Below, one piece after another: positions 29,294-35,523 of a stretch of DNA of 64,000 bases. The DNA lies in NCBI RefSeq assembly GCF_030605225.1, contig NZ_JAUWAV010000003.1, forward strand, positions 1 to 64,000, written 5' to 3'. The notes beneath the pieces were generated by a model. The model was given only the letters and a program-made list of their open reading frames with translations. It did not search any database and was not told the origin of the DNA. Within the stretch, counting starts at the first letter, position 1, and each line of letters starts with the position of its first letter. Position numbers and translations under genes: made by a program. Source of the stretch: Geoalkalibacter sp. (GTDB lineage Bacteria > Desulfobacterota > Desulfuromonadia > Desulfuromonadales > Geoalkalibacteraceae).

Positions 29294-29454
29294 GTTCCCG
29301 CCATCCGTTTTTTGACACCACCTTCCCGGGCTACTCGTTTCGCCAAGCTGGATTCGGGCTTCTGAATCCTTTCTTTTCGCCGCGGCATATATTTTGTATG
29401 TGTGGTTGATTGATTGTCGCATGTTAATTCATGATTGCACAGGAAAGTCTATTA

Positions 29455-31071
29455 ATGATTCCTGCTCTTCGGCCCCTTGCTCTTGGCGTTGGTTCGCGCT
29501 CAAGGCGCGGTACGCGGCTTTCCTGGCGACTCTTGCCGGGGATCGCGGTGCTGTTTCTTCTAGCCGCCGGCATGGTGGAGGCCTCCGGCGCGGGTTGCCT
29601 GACCGCCGAATGCCATGGTGAGCTGGGCAAAGCGCGGCATCTGCACGGCCCGGTGGGGGTGGGCGAGTGTATGTCCTGCCATCGGCAGACCAAGGGCGCC
29701 CATCCGCAGGCCGGTTCGGAGATGAGCCTCGTCGCCGAGGGCGATGCCCTGTGCCGGTTGTGCCATGCCGATCCGCGCGTCGGTAAGGAACACGCCCATT
29801 CGGCGCTGGAAATGGGCTGCACCAGTTGTCATGATCCCCACGGCGGCGCCTTTCCCGGCATGTTGCCGGCGACGGCCGCGCAGCTCTGTCAAAACTGTCA
29901 CGCCAATCCCGCCGATGAATTCGCGGTGGCGCATCGCCCGGTCAAGGCCGGCAGCTGCACCCTCTGTCATCGCCCCCATGCCGGTTACGGCGAGGCCATC
30001 CTGGTCGCGCCCAAGGGCGAGTTGTGCAGCCGCTGTCACAGCGGCAAGACGCGCGACCGCAAGCACCTGCACACCCCGGTGAGAGACGGTGACTGCACGG
30101 CCTGCCACGGCGCCCACGGCGGCAAGGTCAAGGGCCTGCTGCCGGCACGCGGCAGCCAGCTGTGCGCCGAGTGCCACGAGAGCAAGCAGACCGCCGCCGT
30201 GCAGCATGCGCCGGTGAAAGATGGCGACTGCGGCGCCTGCCACGACGTGCACGGCTCCAACGCGCCCTTCATGCTGCCCGCGGCGGGCAATGAACTCTGT
30301 TTTTCCTGTCACGGCGACAAGGAACCCCTGCGCGCCATGAAAAACGTGCATCCCATCGTCATGCAGGGCTGCGTGCAATGTCATGACCCTCACGGCGGGG
30401 CCACCCAGGGCATGCTGCCCGCCCAGGGTGATGCGCTTTGCGTCGGTTGCCATGACGCCGTCGGCCGTCAGGCGGCGGAGGCCAAGTCGCACCACGCGGC
30501 GATTTCCGACGCCGGTTGCGCGGCCTGTCACGACCCCCACGGCACCGGCAATCATCGCCTGTTTCCCGCGCCCGGGGCGCAAGTCTGCTTCGACTGTCAT
30601 GGGGAGATGGCGCAGACGGTGGCCCAGGCCGTTTTTCAGCATGGCCCCGTCGAGGCGGGTGAATGCTGGATCTGTCACAATCCCCACGGTTCGCCCTATG
30701 CGCCGCTGCTCAAGGGCTACTATCCCGAAGATTTCTACACCGAATTCGATTTGGGCAATTACGATCTGTGTTTCTCCTGCCATGACCGCCAGGCCTTCAT
30801 CTACGATCGCACCGCCGATTTGACGGGCTTTCGCAACGGCGATGCCAACCTTCATTACCTGCACGTCAACCGCCCGGTGAAAAGCCGCGCGTGCAAGAGC
30901 TGCCACGGCGTGCACGGCGCCGATCAGCCCAAACTCATCAAAAGCCGCATTCCGGGGTTCGGCGCCTGGGAGATTCCCATTCGCTTCGAACCCCACGATA
31001 CCGGCGCGACCTGCTATGTCGGCTGTCACAAACCCAAGACCTATGATCGGGTGAAGCCGGTGCGGTATTAG
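29455..31071 (+). CDS. Large multiheme cytochrome c, up to 19 hemes (doubled CxxCH type)
   Basis: A 538-residue exported protein with a basic signal region (SRSRRGTRLSWRLLPG, then a hydrophobic stretch to about residue 43). I count 17 CxxCH motifs plus one CX4CH (CLTAECH, first) and one CX3CH (CYVGCH, last). Most motifs come as pairs spaced about 25-30 residues in repeats of the form HxPV..G.C..CH..H, the doubled CxxCH architecture. Many CHDPHG stretches supply nearby histidines for bis-His ligation. The ATG at 29455 follows AGGAAAG; the ATG at 29431 has no ribosome site. It starts a run of genes with NHL lipoproteins and other cytochromes, suggesting a role in electron transfer across or outside the outer membrane. 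Confidence 0.93.
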   Translation: MIPALRPLALGVGSRSRRGTRLSWRLLPGIAVLFLLAAGMVEASGAGCLTAECHGELGKARHLHGPVGVGECMSCHRQTKGAHPQAGSEMSLVAEGDALCRLCHADPRVGKEHAHSALEMGCTSCHDPHGGAFPGMLPATAAQLCQNCHANPADEFAVAHRPVKAGSCTLCHRPHAGYGEAILVAPKGELCSRCHSGKTRDRKHLHTPVRDGDCTACHGAHGGKVKGLLPARGSQLCAECHESKQTAAVQHAPVKDGDCGACHDVHGSNAPFMLPAAGNELCFSCHGDKEPLRAMKNVHPIVMQGCVQCHDPHGGATQGMLPAQGDALCVGCHDAVGRQAAEAKSHHAAISDAGCAACHDPHGTGNHRLFPAPGAQVCFDCHGEMAQTVAQAVFQHGPVEAGECWICHNPHGSPYAPLLKGYYPEDFYTEFDLGNYDLCFSCHDRQAFIYDRTADLTGFRNGDANLHYLHVNRPVKSRACKSCHGVHGADQPKLIKSRIPGFGAWEIPIRFEPHDTGATCYVGCHKPKTYDRVKPVRY

Positions 31072-31088
31072 GGGAGAGCTCCTTGAGA

Positions 31089-32192
31089 ATGGACCGGGAC
31101 GCAAGAATGACAGCATTGCACAAATCGGTACTGCTGGTTCTGGGGATTTTGCTGCTTGGCGCCTGCGCGCCGACGCAGCCCGAGCGCCAGCGATTTTTCT
31201 GGCCGCCGGGGGCGACTGATCCGCGCATCGAATACGTCGATTTCTACGAAAAGGCCGAGGATGCGAAGCGCGGCGCGCCCAACCGGGTGCGCGACGCGAT
31301 TCTCGGCAAGGAGCGGCCCCAGCCCCTGTTCGATCGGCCGGTGGATGTGGCCTCCGACGGGCGTGGACGCTTCTACGTCTCCGATGCCGGCACGCGCCGC
31401 GTGCATGTGCTGGATCTGGAGCGTTTCGCGACCGGCGTGCTGCAGGATGAAAAGGGCAATCCCTTCGAGTTTCGCCTGCCCCACGGCCTTGCGGTTGATG
31501 GAGCGGGTCAGGTTTACGTCAGCGACATCCATCAGCATCAAATTTTTGTCTTTGGCGCCGACGGGCGCCTGCTGCGCAGCCTGGGCGCCGGTCAACTGGA
31601 AAATCCCGCGGGCCTTGCCGTCTCCCCCGACGGCGGCCGCCTTTGGGTCGCCGAACCCCAGCAGCATCGCCTGAGCGCCCTTGATGCCGCCGGCGCCCTG
31701 GTGCAGCGCGTCGGTCGGCGCGGCAACGGCGAGGGCCACTTCAACTACCCCCTCGATGTGGATCTCGACGGCGACGGCAACCTCTACGTGCTCGATTCCC
31801 TCAACGCCCGCGTGCAGGTGTTCGACGGGGCGGGCAAGTTCCTGCGTCAGTTCGGCGAGCGCGGCACGGCCCTGGGGTCCTTTCAGATCCCCAAGGCGCT
31901 GGCCGTCGATGCCTCCGGGCATGTCTACGTGACCGATGCGCGGGCCCATCGCTTCGTCATCTTTGATCTGCAAGGCCGGCATCTGCTGACCATCGGCGGC
32001 AAGCACTCGGCCTCAGGCGGCGTGGCCCCCGGAGGTTTTCTGCTGCCCGGCGGCATCGACGCCGACGACCGGGACGGCATCTACGTGGTGGACGGGCTCA
32101 ACCGCATGGTGCACCGCTTTCAGTATCTCAACGCGCAATGGCTCGCGGACCATCCCATCCGGCCCGGCGAAGCGGCCGTGCCGGCGCGTTAG
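31089..32192 (+). CDS. NHL-repeat beta-propeller lipoprotein (first of two)
   Basis: A 367-residue predicted lipoprotein: signal with lipobox LLLGAC (Cys26), then a conserved FWPPGATDPRIEYVDFY lead segment, then six or so NHL repeats (about residues 85-345; examples RPVDVASDGRGRFYVSDAGTRR and PHGLAVDGAGQVYVSDI). These fold as a beta-propeller and usually bind proteins or ligands rather than catalyse. GGGGAGAG lies before the ATG at 31089; starts at 31083 (TTG) or 31107 (ATG) are possible. It lies 17 bp after the 19-heme gene and 18 bp before the 8-heme gene, so they are almost certainly co-transcribed. I infer a scaffold or assembly role for the cytochromes. Confidence 0.88.
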   Translation: MDRDARMTALHKSVLLVLGILLLGACAPTQPERQRFFWPPGATDPRIEYVDFYEKAEDAKRGAPNRVRDAILGKERPQPLFDRPVDVASDGRGRFYVSDAGTRRVHVLDLERFATGVLQDEKGNPFEFRLPHGLAVDGAGQVYVSDIHQHQIFVFGADGRLLRSLGAGQLENPAGLAVSPDGGRLWVAEPQQHRLSALDAAGALVQRVGRRGNGEGHFNYPLDVDLDGDGNLYVLDSLNARVQVFDGAGKFLRQFGERGTALGSFQIPKALAVDASGHVYVTDARAHRFVIFDLQGRHLLTIGGKHSASGGVAPGGFLLPGGIDADDRDGIYVVDGLNRMVHRFQYLNAQWLADHPIRPGEAAVPAR

Positions 32193-32210
32193 CCGACAAC
32201 AGGATCGAGC

Positions 32211-33206
32211 ATGACCAGACGATTCGCCATCTCCATCGTATGCACGGCCCTGCTTGTGGGCCTGCTGCTCGTCGCCCTCCCGGCGCAGGCGCTGCGGATC
32301 GTCTATCCGGCCGACAAAACCTATGTGACCAAGTCCAATTACCTCATCCTCAAGACGGATGATCCGGCCATCACCGGCGTCACCGTGAACCTCAACGGCA
32401 CCGAGAGCGATCTCATCGACATCAGCGACGAGGTGTACCGCAACGCCTTCGGCGACATCATCATCTTGATTCCGGCGTGGAATCCGGGGCGCAACCAGAT
32501 CGTCGTCGCGGCCTTCAAGGAAGATCGGCGCGTGGCGCGCGAGGCGGCGACCATCGTCTATCTGCCCAGCCTCAACACCTATCCGCCCAAGGATTTCGCG
32601 GCGTTCGTCATGCACAGCGCGCAGGGCGAGGCGCTGTGCGCGCCCTGCCACCACATGAACCCGACGCCCGCGCAGCTGCGCGGCGACACGGCCGCGACCA
32701 ACCCCTGCGGCGATTGCCACAAGGGCATGCTCGAGCGCAAGTACGTGCACGGCCCGGCGGGCGTGTGGGACTGCGTGAGCTGTCATGCGAGCGACAGCCG
32801 GCCCAATCGTTATCGGCTGACCGCGAGCGAGGCCGAACTGTGCAACGGCTGTCACACGGACAAGACCGAGGAGTTCAAGAACCGCAAATACGCCCACGGG
32901 CCGGTGGGGGTGGGGTTGTGCACCGTGTGTCACGATCCCCATGCGGCGGATGAGAAGAGTTTTCTGCGCGGCAAGCCCAACGAGGTGTGCCTGGCCTGTC
33001 ATGAGGGGCTGGACAAGGGCTCGCACGTGGTGCGCGGCGTGGGCGGCAAGGGGCATCCCCTGACGGGGCCGCGCAATCCGCTCGATGAGCGTAAGGAATT
33101 TTCCTGTGTGAGTTGCCATGATCCCCATGGGGGGGAGGGGCAGTTTTTGTTTGTGCGCGAAGTAACGAGCAGTTTTGGCCTGTGTCAGTTGTGTCACAAA
33201 AAGTAA
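32211..33206 (+). CDS. Octaheme cytochrome c with N-terminal Ig-like domain
   Basis: A 331-residue exported protein with a signal peptide ending near residue 27 (ALPAQALRI). Residues 28-120 contain no heme motif and read as a beta-sandwich (TVNLNGTESDLIDIS, AWNPGRNQIVVAAF), resembling bacterial Ig-like domains. Residues 140-331 hold eight CxxCH motifs (CAPCH, CGDCH, CVSCH, CNGCH, CTVCH, CLACH, CVSCH, CQLCH) with HGP and CHDPH spacing like the 19-heme neighbour. Its stop overlaps a possible ATG of the next gene. It is likely periplasmic or surface-exposed; the Ig-like part could dock on another protein. Eight hemes counted directly. Confidence 0.92.
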   Translation: MTRRFAISIVCTALLVGLLLVALPAQALRIVYPADKTYVTKSNYLILKTDDPAITGVTVNLNGTESDLIDISDEVYRNAFGDIIILIPAWNPGRNQIVVAAFKEDRRVAREAATIVYLPSLNTYPPKDFAAFVMHSAQGEALCAPCHHMNPTPAQLRGDTAATNPCGDCHKGMLERKYVHGPAGVWDCVSCHASDSRPNRYRLTASEAELCNGCHTDKTEEFKNRKYAHGPVGVGLCTVCHDPHAADEKSFLRGKPNEVCLACHEGLDKGSHVVRGVGGKGHPLTGPRNPLDERKEFSCVSCHDPHGGEGQFLFVREVTSSFGLCQLCHKK

Positions 33207-33238
33207 TGAATCCTTTTTGGCCTTGGGAGATGAAAAAA

Positions 33239-34309
33239 ATGTTTCGCAGTCTTTGCATGATGGTTGCTTTGGCCGCCCTTTTGGGTTGCGCGAAACCCGA
33301 GCCCATGCGGGTACTTTGGCCGCCGTTTCCTGATACGCCGCGCCTGGAATGGCTCGGAGCCTATTATTCCGAGGGTGACTTCCCAAAATCGGGGCGGGAA
33401 GCGCTGGTGCAGAACATGATGGGCAAGGCAGGTTTTGACTATTTCGGTCGCCCCTCCGGCATTGCAACCGATGGCAAGGGCCTGGTCTATGTCTCGGATA
33501 TCGATCACCGGATCATCAAGGTGTTTGACCTGAAAAACCGCAGAATGGGGCGCTTCGCGGCAGGCCGCCGTTTTCAGAGTCCCTTGGGTTTGGCCGTGGA
33601 CGGCAGCGGCAACCTTTATGTCGCCGAGGGGCAGGTGCGCAAGGTGCTGGTCTTTTCCGCCTCGGGAGATCCGCTGTTTTCCATCGGTGATGAAAAGCTC
33701 TTCGAGAAGCCCAATTACATCGCCATCAACGAAGGTCTTGGCCGCATCTACGTGTCGGACGGCGTCGGGCATCGCATCGTCGTGTTCGACATGAAAGGGC
33801 GCCACCTCTTTAGCTTCGGCGAACTGGGCAATGTCGACGGGGCATTTTACTCTCCGCAAGGGCTGGCGATCGACAAGGAGAATCGGGTGTTCGTCGCCGA
33901 CCAGTTCAACGCGCGCATCCAGGTGTTTGATGCCGATGGCAATTTTTTGAGCAAATTTGGCTCCCGGGGCAGTCTGCGCGGCAATTTTGAATTTCCCAAG
34001 GATCTGGCCTTTGATAGCGACGGCAATCTGCACATTCTCGATGTCCGCAAAGCCGCGCTCATCACCTACCGCCCCGATGGGCAGTTGCTGTTGTTCACCG
34101 GGGGCAATGCCACGGCGAATCCGGTGGGTTTCAGCATGCCCGTCGCGATCGCCATCGATGCGAATGATCAGATCTATGTCGCGGATGGTTTTAATCGCCG
34201 GTTCACCCACTGGCGGTATTTTTCCGAGGAGTATCTGGCCAACAATCCCTTTGACGAAAAAACCATTCAGCAGCAAACAGAGTTGATGAAAAAGCACGGC
34301 GGGTTTTGA
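33239..34309 (+). CDS. NHL-repeat beta-propeller lipoprotein (second of two)
   Basis: A 356-residue predicted lipoprotein (lipobox ALLGC, Cys17), paralogous in layout to the NHL protein at 31089. It has a VLWPPFPDTPRLEWLGAYYS lead segment followed by NHL repeats (PSGIATDGKGLVYVSDIDHR, PLGLAVDGSGNLYVAEG, PQGLAIDKENRVFVADQFNAR, PKDLAFDSDGNLHILD). I chose the ATG at 33239 because GGGAG lies 9 nt upstream; ATGs at 33206 and 33230 are in frame but poorly spaced. Its third-position composition is a little more A/T-rich than the first NHL gene. It closes the four-gene cytochrome/NHL run. Role inferred as structural or assembly. Confidence 0.87.
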   Translation: MFRSLCMMVALAALLGCAKPEPMRVLWPPFPDTPRLEWLGAYYSEGDFPKSGREALVQNMMGKAGFDYFGRPSGIATDGKGLVYVSDIDHRIIKVFDLKNRRMGRFAAGRRFQSPLGLAVDGSGNLYVAEGQVRKVLVFSASGDPLFSIGDEKLFEKPNYIAINEGLGRIYVSDGVGHRIVVFDMKGRHLFSFGELGNVDGAFYSPQGLAIDKENRVFVADQFNARIQVFDADGNFLSKFGSRGSLRGNFEFPKDLAFDSDGNLHILDVRKAALITYRPDGQLLLFTGGNATANPVGFSMPVAIAIDANDQIYVADGFNRRFTHWRYFSEEYLANNPFDEKTIQQQTELMKKHGGF

Positions 34310-34430
34310 CGCCGCGCCCCGGCGAAAGCGCTTGGCCTCGCTGGTTTTTTGGCTGCGTCCGTGCCGTTTTTCTTTTGCTTGGCGTGTGAAATTCGGGACG
34401 TTGCCGGGATGGGATGGCGGAAGACGCGGA

Positions 34431-34446
34431 TGGCACGAAAAATGCT
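34431..34446 (+). promoter_or_regulatory. Sigma-54 promoter ahead of the OmcE-like cytochrome gene
   Basis: TGGCACG-AAAA-ATGCT keeps the invariant GG (34432-34433) and GC (34444-34445) with the required 10-bp gap. It differs from consensus TGGCACG-N4-TTGCW at one position. Transcription would start near 34457, leaving a leader of about 130 nt. The A/T-rich 34447-34515 stretch lies at and just downstream of the predicted start. Confidence 0.75.
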
Positions 34447-34587
34447 TAAAGAAAGCTAATGCAGGAAAAGTATAAGAATTTACGAATTAAAAAATAGAAA
34501 TAAAGAGAACGTTGAGTCGGGTCGTTGAGCGCATGCTTAGGGGTATCCAACTAGAGGGAAAAACACCAATCCAAGGAGGCAAACAAC

Positions 34588-35289
34588 ATGAAGAAGGTAG
34601 TTTTTTGGGCAGCCGGCTTGCTTTTCATCTCCACGCAAGCCCTGGCGAGTATTTCGGGAACGGCGCACGATCTCTCCAGTGGCGGGAGCGCAGCTTTTCG
34701 CTCGACGAATGTCGATGAGATTTGTGTTTTCTGCCACACGCCGCATGCGGCCTCAACCCAGGTGACCAACGCCCCCTTGTGGAACCGGCCGGATGCGGCC
34801 GCCCTTGTGGTCGGCGATCTTTATCAGGGCTCGTCGCTGACGACCCATTCGTTGCCGGCCACTGTTCTGGCGGCGGTCAATGCTTCCGATGCGCGCCTTT
34901 GCCTGTCCTGTCACGACGGGGCCAGCATGGCCGCCGCCGTGTTGGTGAACCCCCCGAATTATAATGACAGCGGTGTGCCGATGAATCCCGATGGATCCGA
35001 GGTCGCCTACACGGGAACCGGCGAAATCACCGGATTTGCCAATCTTTACAGAGACAGCCAGAAGCTCAAGGACGACCATCCCATCGGGATGAATTACGAA
35101 TCGGTCGTTACCGACACCACCGGCAAGTTCAAAAATAAGGGGGCGACAGGTCTGCGCTTTTTCGGCGCCGGCGAAAATATCATGTGGTGCGCCACCTGTC
35201 ACAATGTGCATACGCATGATCAGGGTGAACCCTTCCTGGCGAAGGGCAACAGCGGCTCAGCGCTTTGTCTTGCCTGCCACGATAAGTAA
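34588..35289 (+). CDS. Tetraheme cytochrome c resembling the OmcE nanowire subunit
   Basis: A 233-residue exported protein; the signal peptide ends at Ala20. Four CxxCH motifs lie at C46, C105, C201 and C227, with extra histidines at 27, 53, 87, 164, 208 and 210 as candidate distal ligands. The order SGTAHDLS, ICVFCHTPH, APLWNR, LCLSCHDG, DDHPIGMNY, CATCHNVH, SALCLACHDK at the very C-terminus matches my memory of Geobacter OmcE, a four-heme cytochrome that polymerises into extracellular filaments. A strong AGGAGG ribosome site, a sigma-54 promoter and a private terminator suggest an abundant, separately controlled product. A monomeric periplasmic tetraheme protein is the alternative. Confidence 0.85.
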   Translation: MKKVVFWAAGLLFISTQALASISGTAHDLSSGGSAAFRSTNVDEICVFCHTPHAASTQVTNAPLWNRPDAAALVVGDLYQGSSLTTHSLPATVLAAVNASDARLCLSCHDGASMAAAVLVNPPNYNDSGVPMNPDGSEVAYTGTGEITGFANLYRDSQKLKDDHPIGMNYESVVTDTTGKFKNKGATGLRFFGAGENIMWCATCHNVHTHDQGEPFLAKGNSGSALCLACHDK

Positions 35290-35312
35290 CCAACGCCCTC
35301 GCGGAAAACCCT

Positions 35313-35343
35313 GGGTGGAGTTTCGCGCTCCACCCTTTTTTTA
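35313..35343 (+). terminator. Terminator after the OmcE-like gene
   Basis: Perfect stem GGGTGGAG/CTCCACCC (35313-35320 with 35328-35335) has a 7-nt loop and eight Ts. It separates the cytochrome transcript from the porin gene. Confidence 0.92.
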
Positions 35344-35523
35344 TGCCTAATCCCCTTTTCTATGCGATTTGGCGCAAAGCGGCATCGCGGGCCGTGCATG
35401 GCGTGCGGCCATCCGATATTGAAAAAAATATATTAGCTTTTTTTATTCTTCGGAACAGTTGTTGCAGCAAACAGTCAAGCATTCTCTTTCATTGACTTTT
35501 TCGCGGCAGGTTACCCTAAGACG

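Noticed and set aside
34310-34380. Possible terminator after the second NHL gene (AGCG...CGCT followed by T-run)
   Set aside because: The stem is only four base pairs; too weak to report as a feature, although some transcription stop before the sigma-54 promoter is likely.
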